From positions 1 through 5,210 of the forward strand of contig JAJXYI010000233.1 in assembly GCA_021780625.1 (NCBI GenBank): a stretch of DNA of 5,210 nt, read 5' to 3'. Source of the stretch: a bacterium (lineage in GTDB: Bacteria > Verrucomicrobiota > Verrucomicrobiae > Opitutales > Opitutaceae). The notes under the pieces are model-generated. The model was not told the DNA's origin, did no database searches, and saw nothing but the letters and a program-made list of their open reading frames with translations. The translations under genes and the position numbers were made by a program. The number at the start of each line of letters is the position of its first letter. Positions within the stretch are counted from its first letter, which is position 1. Below are positions 1 through 5,210 of the stretch, piece after piece.

Positions 1-432
1 CATGAGCAGCTGGTTCAGCAGGCCGTCGCGCGCATTGAAGATCCACAGCCACACCGCCGCGCTCGCGACCGCAGGCACAAGCGAGGGAAGGTAGAAGACC
101 GCCCGGAACAGGCCCCGCCCGCGCACGGGTTGGTTGAGGAGCAGGGCAAGCGCGAGCGCCAGGCTCAGGCCCAGGGGCAGCGAGATTGCGCTGAAGACCA
201 GCGTGTTCCCCAGCGACTGCCAGTAAACGGAGTCCATCCCCATCTCGCGGTAGTTCAGCAGCCCGACCCAGATCGGACGTGAAAGCACGTCGTAGTCGCA
301 GAACGAGTAGTACAACGACGCCACAACCGGATAGACCGTGAAGATGCAGAAGCCCGCTATCCAGGGGCTGATGAACGCGAGGGCCGTCCAGAGCGTGCGG
401 CGGCTCGCAGGGCTCAGGCTACCAGCGGTCAT
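1..432 (-). CDS. Carbohydrate ABC transporter permease, MalF/UgpA type (C-terminus outside window)
   Basis: This is an inner-membrane permease subunit of a sugar importer of the MalF/UgpA family (binding-protein-dependent transport system). Only the first 144 codons are present; the frame is still open at the window edge. Translation shows a first membrane segment at about residues 14-44 containing SPWIAGFCIFTVYPVVASLY, where ISPW and YP are typical of this family. A periplasmic stretch with WVGLLNYREM follows, then a second segment at about 75-100 (LGNTLVF then a Leu/Ala-rich run). The family signature FRAVFYLPSLVPAVASAAVW lies at 109-128, followed by WIFN and GLLNQLL. The EAA loop that contacts the ATPase would lie beyond the window. 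The ATG overlaps the 3' end of the binding-protein gene by 14 bp, so the two are probably co-transcribed and translationally coupled. The start is supported by a GGAGGG site 3 nt upstream. The substrate is unknown. Confidence 0.93.
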   Translation of the reverse strand, partial: MTAGSLSPASRRTLWTALAFISPWIAGFCIFTVYPVVASLYYSFCDYDVLSRPIWVGLLNYREMGMDSVYWQSLGNTLVFSAISLPLGLSLALALALLLNQPVRGRGLFRAVFYLPSLVPAVASAAVWLWIFNARDGLLNQLLM

Positions 433-1861
433 AGTCCCTCCATTCCTGCATGCGGCGCGCACCGACGACGTCCCACCGGCGCGTGATCCGGTCCATGCTC
501 CACTGGACCCGCTTCTGCACCACCGCCAGCGCCTCCTCGGGCGTCTCGCGCAGGGAACGGACGTTGTCCGCCGCGATCGAGAGCTCCATGTCGTATTCGC
601 GCCAATTGGACAGCCGCGGCACGTATCGAGCGCCCGGGCTGCGCGCCAGCGCCGCGAATTCGCGGATCGCCGGGTTCGGGTGTGTCGCGTAGAACCCCGG
701 AGTCACCTCCCGCAGGGCCGTGAACTTCTGCTGGAGCCGCGCCAGCTTCTCCGCCACCTCCGGGCGCTGGAGATAGCGGATGAACGCAAAGGCCTCCTCC
801 GGATGCGGCGCCCCTTTTGGGATCACCACCACGTCGCTCTCCACAAGCGTCATCGGCGCATGGTCGGAGACGCCCGGGGCCGCGGGACACGGGGCGACAC
901 CCCACTCGACGTCGGGCGCGTAGCGGTCGATGAAGTTCTTCAGCCAGGGACCGTTGACCACCATCGCCTCGCGGCCGGCGAGGAAGGGGCTGTTCGAGGT
1001 CTGCGACTGACCGAACTGCGCGCCGAAATCGCGCAGGTTCTCCAGGCCATAGGTCCGCACCGAGTCGCGCATCCAGCGATACGCCGCGATCATGCCGGGA
1101 TCATCCGCGATGATGCGGCGGTCGCCGTCGTAGTACTTCGCGCCGAACCAGAATCCCCAGGCCGAGAGAAACATGCCGGCGTCGGACGGGAGCATGCCCA
1201 CCTGGATGATCCGATACTTGCGGGCGGCGCGCTCGGCCGCCGTGAGCTGGTCGAACCGCAGGCGCTCGAGCCGTCCGCCACGCATGATCTCCACGACCGT
1301 CAGACGCCGGCTCATCGACTGAAGCTCCGCAAAGGTCCGCGGCGGCCGGTCCGGATCCAGGCCCGCCTCGCGAAACAGCTTCTTGTTGTACCAGAGCGCC
1401 ACGCACCCGGGTGTCGTCGGCAGGCCCCAGGTGAAGCCCTTGTACCGGCACAGCTTCCAGAAGATCGGAACGTAGTGATCCTCCCCAAGCCCCGCCTTCT
1501 TCAACGCCCCGTCGAGCGGCGTCAGGGCGCCCTTCTCCGCAAAGTCCGGGATGCTGTAGGACCACAGGCCCGCCACATCCGGCGGATCTCCCGCCGACGC
1601 CGCCAGCAGGAGCTTCACGTCGATCGGGGTCACCGAAAGGAACTTCACCTCGATGTGGGTCTGCGACCGGTTGAAATCGTCGATCACCGAGCGCATGGCG
1701 TCCGCCTCGAAGCCGGTCCACTTCTCCCAGTAATGGATCACCACCCGCCCGCCTGCCGCCCGGGCGCGATGATGACAGCCCCCCAGGCCAAGGCCCAGCC
1801 CCAGCCCGGCCAGGAAAAGCCTCGCAATCCGATAAAATGCGCCTGGGCGATCGATTTTCAT
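419..1861 (-). CDS. ABC transporter extracellular solute-binding lipoprotein (SBP family 1, sugar type)
   Basis: This 480-residue protein would capture a carbohydrate outside the inner membrane and hand it to the adjacent permease. The N-terminus is a lipoprotein signal: K2, R5, R11 and R14, a Leu/Gly-rich hydrophobic core at 16-28, and a lipobox LGGC with the lipidated Cys at 29. The mature part fits family 1 solute-binding proteins: VVIHYWEKWTG at 40-50, DDFNRSQTHIEVKF at 61-74, an LLLAASAGDPPDVAGLW block at 84-100, GALTPLD at 111-117, and WGLPTTPGCVALWYNKKLF at 145-163 followed by EAGLDP. FLAGREAMVVNGPWL at 293-307 is the usual 'feature gives binding-site Trp' motif of these proteins, and DVVVIPKGAPHPEEAFAFIRYL at 343-364 closes the second lobe. 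No good Shine-Dalgarno precedes the ATG, but the signal peptide supports this start. The ligand cannot be predicted. The permease follows with a 14-bp overlap. Confidence 0.93.
   Translation of the reverse strand: MKIDRPGAFYRIARLFLAGLGLGLGLGGCHHRARAAGGRVVIHYWEKWTGFEADAMRSVIDDFNRSQTHIEVKFLSVTPIDVKLLLAASAGDPPDVAGLWSYSIPDFAEKGALTPLDGALKKAGLGEDHYVPIFWKLCRYKGFTWGLPTTPGCVALWYNKKLFREAGLDPDRPPRTFAELQSMSRRLTVVEIMRGGRLERLRFDQLTAAERAARKYRIIQVGMLPSDAGMFLSAWGFWFGAKYYDGDRRIIADDPGMIAAYRWMRDSVRTYGLENLRDFGAQFGQSQTSNSPFLAGREAMVVNGPWLKNFIDRYAPDVEWGVAPCPAAPGVSDHAPMTLVESDVVVIPKGAPHPEEAFAFIRYLQRPEVAEKLARLQQKFTALREVTPGFYATHPNPAIREFAALARSPGARYVPRLSNWREYDMELSIAADNVRSLRETPEEALAVVQKRVQWSMDRITRRWDVVGARRMQEWRDYDRW
436..441 (-). 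promoter_or_regulatory. Ribosome binding site of the permease
   Basis: GGAGGG on the minus strand lies 3 nt before the permease ATG (432-430), inside the last codons of the binding-protein gene. It is the only strong Shine-Dalgarno sequence in front of any gene in this window, and it fixes the permease start inside the upstream gene. Confidence 0.75.
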
Positions 1862-1882
1862 TCAACGTCGACGCCGGGCCAT
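1862..1882 (-). other. Possible six-codon leader mini-ORF (MARRRR)
   Basis: On the minus strand an ATG in the 3' arm of the leader hairpin reads M-A-R-R-R-R and stops with TGA at 1864-1862, so the stop directly abuts the binding-protein ATG at 1861. The same frame is open further upstream, to an ATG at 1936 giving 24 residues and to one at 2095 giving 77 residues. The longest version runs through the terminator and operator and looks non-coding. No proper Shine-Dalgarno precedes any of these starts. Coincidence is likely; it is recorded because of the exact stop-start junction. Confidence 0.15.
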
Positions 1883-1899
1883 CCCCAGATTTGGGGATG
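1880..1899 (-). promoter_or_regulatory. Leader hairpin before the binding-protein gene
   Basis: A perfect inverted repeat with 8-bp arms (CATCCCCA and TGGGGATG on the minus strand) and a 4-nt loop AATC. It ends 18 nt before the ATG of the binding-protein gene. In mRNA it would be a stable GC-rich stem-loop next to the initiation region. It could shape translation or mRNA stability, or be a protein-binding dyad. There is no U-run after it, so it is not a terminator. Confidence 0.5.
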
Positions 1900-2003
1900 C
1901 GGACGGAGCAGGGCTCGCACAGCGTGGGGCGGACATGGGGAGGAGGAGGTGGGGAGAAACGTCGCGCGCCGAAGCCACGACGGGGATTTCTGAAAAACGT
2001 GAA

Positions 2004-2017
2004 TGACAACGTTTGCA
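2004..2017. promoter_or_regulatory. LacI-family operator (primary candidate)
   Basis: TGACAACGTTTGCA is an imperfect palindrome of the LacI/GalR class: TG..AAC mirrored by GTT..CA around a central CpG. With flanks it becomes AATG..AAC/GTT..CATT, 7 of 9 pairs matching. It fits the classic cre/GalR-type pattern TGWNANCGNTNWCA with one mismatch. It lies about 143 bp upstream of the binding-protein ATG and 9 bp beyond the repressor terminator. The adjacent repressor has the hinge leucine that normally intercalates at a central CpG, which supports the pairing. Binding is inferred. Confidence 0.65.
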
Positions 2018-2023
2018 TTGCAA
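2013..2023. repeat. TTGCA-N-TGCAA dyad overlapping the operator
   Basis: A perfect 11-bp palindrome, TTGCATTGCAA, shares five bases (2013-2017) with the right half of the LacI-type operator. Its TGCAA arm resembles the TGCAAAC half-site. It might be a second overlapping binding register or simply low-complexity coincidence. Confidence 0.3.
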
Positions 2024-2025
2024 CC

Positions 2026-2049
2026 AAAAAATGCCGGTTTTCACCGCCA
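2026..2049 (-). terminator. Rho-independent terminator after the repressor gene
   Basis: Read on the minus strand: TGGCGGT, tetraloop GAAA, then ACCGGCA, followed at once by TTTTTT (2031-2026). The 7-bp stem has a single internal G-G mismatch and a GNRA loop. It is about 190 nt after the repressor stop codon and 165 nt before the binding-protein start. It should end the repressor transcript and keep the transporter genes on a separate promoter. The mismatch may make termination partial. Confidence 0.7.
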
Positions 2050-2143
2050 ACCCAGCGCCCGGATGTATTGCAATCGATTCTCCCCCTAGAGCCATCGACC
2101 GATTTCAGGGACTGCCCGAATCACACCGCACTGACGGCAGCAT

Positions 2144-2167
2144 GCACCACGTTTGCATACGTTTTCT
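2144..2167. promoter_or_regulatory. Tandem overlapping operator-like sites (auxiliary candidate)
   Basis: On the minus strand AGAAAACGTATGCA (2167-2154) and TGCAAACGTGGTGC (2157-2144) overlap by four bases, with CpG centres exactly 10 bp apart, one helical turn. The half-site TGCAAAC is identical to one half of the operator at 2004-2017, and ten bases (ACGTTTGCAT) are shared with it. The second half of each site is degenerate. Centre-to-centre distance to the main operator is 150 or 140 bp, short enough for looping. It sits about 70-90 nt past the repressor stop codon, before the terminator. Confidence 0.4.
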
Positions 2168-2235
2168 TGCAGCACCCAGGCTGGCTCCGCCTCTCCGTAT
2201 TCGACTGTTCGGCGGCGGCGTTCGGCCGCGGAGTG

Positions 2236-3315
2236 TCAGCGGCCCGAAGGCACCGCGCGCGTCGATTCGCGGATGACGATCGCCGCCGGCACATCCCCTG
2301 CCCCGAACGACGGGAGCCGCGAGGGGTGGTTTGCGGCCTCGACAATGAGGCTCACCGCACGGTCCGCCAGGTTGGCGAGCGGCTGCCGGATTGTAGTCAG
2401 CGTGGGCCTACAAATCGTAGCCCACGGGCCATCGTCAAAGCCGACGATCGAAACGTCGTCCGGACAGCGCAGTCCCGCATCACGCGCCGCGTCGAGGGCG
2501 CCGAACGCAATCTCGTCGTTTGCGCAGCAGATCGCAGTGGGACGCCGGCTGCGCGACAGCATCGCGGCCACTCCGGCTCGCCCCGTTTGAGCATCGAACG
2601 ACCCCTCAAAAACCCACTCCGGCGACGGCATCGCCCCCGCCCCGCGCAGGGTCTCGATATACCCCTGCTTGCGCTCGTGTGCATCGCGCGAAGCCGAGGG
2701 CCCCATGATCAGCCCGATGCGCCGGTGTCCCAGCTGCAGCAGGAAACTCGCCGCGGACCGAGCGCCGTTGAGATTGTCCACGCCGACCACGGGCACGCCA
2801 ATCTCCTGCACGGGAATGTCATTCGGGAGCGCCGACTTCGTGAGCACGAGCGGACGGCGGTAGCCCCGGAGCTTCTGGACCTCCTCGCGGGTGAGCGGCT
2901 CCGCCAGATAGATGACGCCCGAAGTGTCGAGGCTCGTGTGCTGCAGGACCTCGCGAAAATCGGAGCCCGGCTTCCGGCGCAGGGTCGAGATGTGCACGTC
3001 CCACCCGCGCGCACCCGCCGCCCGGATCGTTCCGGAAAGAAATCGCCCGTAGAATTCCGAGAAGAAGATGTTCTCGTCGAAAGGCACCACGACCGTGAGC
3101 GTCGAGTTCATTCCCCTGCGTAGGATGCGGGCACCGGGATTGGGCGTGAAATGCAGTCGGTCCGCCAGTTCCAGGATGGCCTTGCGCCGGTCCGCGCGCA
3201 CGAGGTGCGCCGTCTCGGGCCGGAGCGCGCGGGAGACCGTGGACGGCGAGACATTGAGGCGCGTGGCGATCTCTACGATTCCGGTGTGATGAGCCTTGGA
3301 GGAGAGGCGTGGCAT
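2236..3315 (-). CDS. LacI/GalR-family transcriptional regulator
   Basis: A complete 359-residue regulator, normal length for the family plus a few residues. An N-terminal helix-turn-helix spans about 11-32 (GIVEIATRLNVSPSTVSRAL), with recognition-helix residues P24, S25 and R29. The hinge region HFTPNPGARILRRG at 55-68 contains L65 at the position that intercalates into the minor groove at a central CpG. The periplasmic-binding-protein-like effector domain follows: TVVVPF at 74-79, VGVDNLNGARSAASFLLQLG at 177-196, HRRIGLIMG at 197-205, ANDEIAFGALDAARDAGL at 265-282, PDDVSIVGFDD at 285-295 and TTIRQPLANLADRAV at 307-321. It most likely represses the downstream transporter genes and is released or activated by a sugar ligand, which is unknown. 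Operator-like sites lie just downstream. The ATG has no clear Shine-Dalgarno; no alternative start fits better. The 74 bp upstream show no clear promoter. Confidence 0.95.
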   Translation of the reverse strand: MPRLSSKAHHTGIVEIATRLNVSPSTVSRALRPETAHLVRADRRKAILELADRLHFTPNPGARILRRGMNSTLTVVVPFDENIFFSEFYGRFLSGTIRAAGARGWDVHISTLRRKPGSDFREVLQHTSLDTSGVIYLAEPLTREEVQKLRGYRRPLVLTKSALPNDIPVQEIGVPVVGVDNLNGARSAASFLLQLGHRRIGLIMGPSASRDAHERKQGYIETLRGAGAMPSPEWVFEGSFDAQTGRAGVAAMLSRSRRPTAICCANDEIAFGALDAARDAGLRCPDDVSIVGFDDGPWATICRPTLTTIRQPLANLADRAVSLIVEAANHPSRLPSFGAGDVPAAIVIRESTRAVPSGR

Positions 3316-3389
3316 GGTGTGCTTTGCTCGAAGCGCCGCCCACTTTCACGCGTCCGATCCAAAGAGCAAGCAAGCTCCTGCACAGGTTG

Positions 3390-4901
3390 TCATGAACTGC
3401 CGTCCGGCGCCCCAGTCTCGAGGCGCCAGATCGACACCGGCCCGAACTGCTCCAGGCGCCGCCAGGTACCCGGGCAGGTTCCGTCGGTCAACGCATGCTC
3501 CTCAAACGGGAACAGAAACGCATAAACCGGGCGCCGCGACCGGAGGCAGAGTTCCTTGAGGCGGGCGAAATCCCCCGGCTGAAGCATGTCCCAGCGCACG
3601 ATAGCCCGATCGGTGTAATAAAAAAGGGCGCCGCTGGTCTGCATCGTGAGAATCACAGGGTCGTCGGGCAGCGCGGCGGCCCGCGTGCACGCATCCTCGT
3701 ACACCCGTTGCCCCCGCCCGATCTCGAGCGCAAAGAGCCGGCGGTCCCAATGAACCAGCCAGGCCGCGGCGCATGCGAGCACGGCCAGCGAGCCCAGGGT
3801 CGCCACCGCAGGGCGCATCCGGGCGAGCAGGCGGTCGGCTCCGAGCGCAGCAAGCGCGAGCCAGGCCGGGCAGGCCGGAAGAACGAAGCGCAGGTACCAC
3901 CACGCCTCGTGCGTGCACCGGTAAAAGGCGTAGAATCCAAAATAGGCCACGACCCAGGCCACGAGTGCAAGCCGCACCCGCGCCGGCGCCGGGGCTCCCG
4001 GCCACGCGCCGACCGGTGCGAGCGCCACAAGGGGCGTGAATACCACGGGAAGCCAGAGGGCATAGTGCGCCAGCGTGCCCGGCAGGTACCCGGCCCCGAA
4101 CAGGTATCCGACATCACCATACCCGGTGATGATCGGCGAGCCGTAGAGCCGCTCGTTCAGGAGCGCCAGGAACGCGGCCGTCGGCAGCCCCGCGGACGCA
4201 AATCGCACCCAGCGCCGCCAATCGGTCCCCAACAGGATCGCCACAGGCAGCACCGCCAGGAGGTTCGTCGGACGGATCAACACCGCCACCGAGAAGACCA
4301 GTCCCGACACCGCCGCCCAGGCCGGGCGTCTCGCGCCTGCGATTGCCGCCAGGACCGCCCCCGTCACCCAGGCCGTCGCCGGCAGGTCGCTCATGAGCTG
4401 CACGCCCATGAAAAGCACGAGCGGACTCGCCCCGAAGACGACCGACGCGGCCAACGTCCCCCGCCACGACACGCCGCACGCCCGAAGCAGGCCGCCTGTC
4501 AGGATGAAGGCGCCCACCGCATTCAGCCAGATCGCCGCCGCCGCTCCGGCCGGCTGGCCCAGCACACGCCCAAGCGCGGCGATCTGGAGGGGGAAACCCG
4601 AAGGATAGGTCGGAGCAAGCCGCCCCCCGGCCTCGGGCCTGAATCCAAGAGGACAATAGACGTAGTCGAGCCGTCCCGTGGCGGCCAGGCCTTCCAACGC
4701 CCGCTGCGGGGCAAACAGCCGCCCAGCCCCCAGCAGGCGCGCCTCGTGGAAATAACCGGAGGTGTCGGAATCCGCCGCATAGGCCCCGAGATTTTTGGCC
4801 ACCACCGCCGCGAACATCCCCGCGATCACGGCAAACAGGCAGACGCCCCAGGACAGCCCGTGCGTCTGTTGGGGAGGAGGATGGCATGGCTGTGTGTTCA
4901 T
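3390..4901 (-). CDS. Polytopic membrane glycosyltransferase, GT39/ArnT-like (PMT_2 family)
   Basis: A 503-residue integral membrane protein resembling bacterial PMT_2/ArnT-like enzymes, which transfer a sugar from a polyprenyl-phosphate donor onto an acceptor at the outer face of the inner membrane. After TM1 (about 17-40), the first extracytoplasmic loop has the acidic pair D44 and D46 in YAADSDTSGYF, where the family places its catalytic acid. Other family-like blocks are PTYPSGFPLQIAALG at 98-111, MSDLPATAW at 170-178, LIRPTNLLAVLPVAILLG at 208-225, LNERLYGSP at 248-256 and HEAWWYLRFVLPACPAW at 331-347. About ten hydrophobic segments are visible, and a soluble C-terminal tail (about 385-503) includes SGALFYYTDRAIVRWDML. 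The frame is open up to 5186, but I chose the ATG at 4901 because residues upstream look non-coding and would overlap the divergent gene. No Shine-Dalgarno is seen. Acceptor and donor are unknown. Confidence 0.85.
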   Translation of the reverse strand: MNTQPCHPPPQQTHGLSWGVCLFAVIAGMFAAVVAKNLGAYAADSDTSGYFHEARLLGAGRLFAPQRALEGLAATGRLDYVYCPLGFRPEAGGRLAPTYPSGFPLQIAALGRVLGQPAGAAAAIWLNAVGAFILTGGLLRACGVSWRGTLAASVVFGASPLVLFMGVQLMSDLPATAWVTGAVLAAIAGARRPAWAAVSGLVFSVAVLIRPTNLLAVLPVAILLGTDWRRWVRFASAGLPTAAFLALLNERLYGSPIITGYGDVGYLFGAGYLPGTLAHYALWLPVVFTPLVALAPVGAWPGAPAPARVRLALVAWVVAYFGFYAFYRCTHEAWWYLRFVLPACPAWLALAALGADRLLARMRPAVATLGSLAVLACAAAWLVHWDRRLFALEIGRGQRVYEDACTRAAALPDDPVILTMQTSGALFYYTDRAIVRWDMLQPGDFARLKELCLRSRRPVYAFLFPFEEHALTDGTCPGTWRRLEQFGPVSIWRLETGAPDGSS

Positions 4902-5072
4902 GCGGACAGGCCCGTCCGGCCGCACCACTCGACAACCCGGGCGCCCAAATCCGCCATCGGCGCCCGCCTGGATGACGCGCAGCGGCGTCCCGGCCCGGCG
5001 ATTCTCGTTGATTCGCCAGAATACCGGCGATTGCGTGGGAAGACCAGCCTGCAGAGCCCTCCAGCAGCCGCC
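4902..5072. promoter_or_regulatory. Divergent intergenic region with two small hairpins
   Basis: The 171 bp between the divergent glycosyltransferase and membrane-protein starts presumably hold both promoters. Visible structure: a 5-bp inverted repeat CGGAC/GTCCG (4903-4907 and 4914-4918) directly in front of the glycosyltransferase ATG, and a hairpin at 4997-5017 (GGCGATTC, loop TCGTT, GATTCGCC, one T-T mismatch). CCGGCGATT recurs at 5024-5032 as a partial direct repeat of 4996-5003. A minus-strand TATTCT (5023-5018) could be a -10, but no matching -35 is evident. Confidence 0.35.
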
Positions 5073-5210
5073 ATGGACCGCTATTCCCGCACCAAGATCA
5101 TCGACCGATGGACCCGCCTGGCCGCAATCGCCTGGGTGGCCACCTTCGCACTCTCCTTCGCCTGGCAGTGGAACGACGCCCGGCACGACGCACTTGGCTT
5201 TGCCGTCGCC
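5073..5210 (+). CDS. N-terminus of an unidentified membrane-anchored protein (truncated by window)
   Basis: An ATG at 5073 opens a frame that continues past the window edge; 46 codons are visible. The peptide starts MDRYSRTKIIDRWTRL, then has one hydrophobic segment at about 16-31 (AAIAWVATFALSFAW), followed by polar QWNDARHDALGF. Basic residues before the segment suggest a signal anchor or first TM helix. About 39 of 46 third codon positions are G or C, matching the neighbouring genes and supporting real coding. It is divergent from the glycosyltransferase. There is no clear Shine-Dalgarno; an in-frame TTG at 5031 is a less likely start. I do not recognise the family. Confidence 0.6.
   Translation, partial: MDRYSRTKIIDRWTRLAAIAWVATFALSFAWQWNDARHDALGFAVA

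Larger units (their letters stand above)
1957..2164. repeat. Cluster of five ACGTTT hexamers
   Basis: ACGTTT occurs on the plus strand at 2009-2014, 2149-2154 and 2159-2164, and on the minus strand at 1962-1957 and 2000-1995. In the rest of the window I found only one other copy (2451-2456, minus strand, inside the repressor gene). ACGTTT is the core half of the LacI-type operator at 2004-2017, so these are candidate half-sites for the repressor. Only two of the locations extend to operator-like dyads. Confidence 0.5.
1862..2235. promoter_or_regulatory. Intergenic control region between repressor and transporter genes
   Basis: This is the 374-bp gap between the repressor stop and the binding-protein start. 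I see no convincing protein gene in it. In transcript order it holds tandem operator-like half-sites (2144-2167), an ATTGCAAT palindrome (2067-2074), an intrinsic terminator (2049-2026), a LacI-type operator (2004-2017), a pyrimidine-rich tract on the transcribed-sense strand (about 1937-1956), and a leader hairpin (1899-1880). AT content rises sharply around 1990-2040 relative to the flanking genes. No persuasive sigma-70 promoter was recognised. TTGCAA at 2023-2018 could act as a -35, but 16-18 nt further there is no acceptable -10. Confidence 0.7.

Noticed and set aside
338..1993. Long plus-strand open frame (551 codons) antisense to the binding protein
   Set aside because: It is rich in Arg, Pro and His with no recognisable domain, and lies opposite a gene with clear family motifs and signal peptide. 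Long antisense frames are expected in GC-rich coding DNA.
1995..2023. Sigma-70 promoter for the transporter with TTGCAA as -35
   Set aside because: At 16-18 nt spacing the -10 would be CACGTT, ACGTTT or CGTTTT, which barely match TATAAT. The spacer would contain the whole operator, which is attractive, but the -10 is not supported.
1862..2095. 77-codon minus-strand frame in the control region as a real small gene
   Set aside because: It reads through the terminator stem, T-run and operator, has no Shine-Dalgarno and no recognisable features. Only its last six codons were kept as a low-confidence mini-ORF.
1837..3123. Plus-strand open frame (428 codons) opposite the repressor
   Set aside because: It spans the intergenic region, terminator and operator and then mirrors the repressor gene; composition is Arg/Pro-rich and no motif is seen.
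3316..3389. Terminator and promoter between glycosyltransferase and repressor
   Set aside because: Only a 4-bp GAGC/GCTC stem followed by three T, and no pair of -35/-10 hexamers with acceptable match and spacing.
4114..4935. Minus-strand 273-codon frame inside the glycosyltransferase
   Set aside because: Out-of-frame shadow of the glycosyltransferase; Gly/Arg-rich translation lacking the membrane segments and motifs that the chosen frame has.
4902..5186. N-terminal extension of the glycosyltransferase by 95 codons
   Set aside because: The extension has no hydrophobic or family-like content and would overlap the divergent coding start at 5073. The ATG at 4901 places the first membrane helix in the usual position.

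Overview
The window is a GC-rich bacterial chromosomal segment. It carries a piece of a carbohydrate ABC-importer locus with its local LacI-type regulator, next to an envelope glycosyltransferase gene and the start of a divergent gene. The high GC, strong GC bias at third codon positions, weak Shine-Dalgarno sites and the regulator/transporter style would fit Verrucomicrobiota of the Opitutae type. That assignment is inference from style, not from a marker gene.

Layout, right to left because most genes are on the minus strand. At 5073-5210 (+) begins a truncated gene for a protein with an N-terminal membrane segment. A 171-bp divergent gap (4902-5072) separates it from a GT39/ArnT-like polytopic membrane glycosyltransferase (3390-4901, -). 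After 74 bp comes a complete LacI/GalR-family repressor (2236-3315, -). A 374-bp regulatory interval (1862-2235) follows. It contains tandem operator-like half-sites, an intrinsic terminator closing the repressor transcript, a well-formed LacI-type operator just past that terminator, and a leader hairpin before the next gene. Then come a lipoprotein extracellular solute-binding protein (419-1861, -) and, overlapping it by 14 bp, a MalF/UgpA-type permease (1-432, -) cut off by the window edge.

How it works together (inference): the repressor probably senses a sugar ligand and binds the operators in 1862-2235 to control the binding protein and permease, which are translationally coupled. The terminator separates the repressor transcript from the transporter transcript, so the transporter needs its own promoter below about position 2026. 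I could not see a convincing -35/-10 there. The second permease and the ATPase are not in the window, and the substrate cannot be named from sequence alone.

No RNA genes, insertion sequences, CRISPR arrays or phage genes were seen. I did not find a clearly new biological system. The most interesting part is the non-coding control region 1862-2235, with five copies of ACGTTT, a terminator-operator junction and a leader hairpin beside a six-codon Arg-rich mini-ORF that abuts the transporter start codon.
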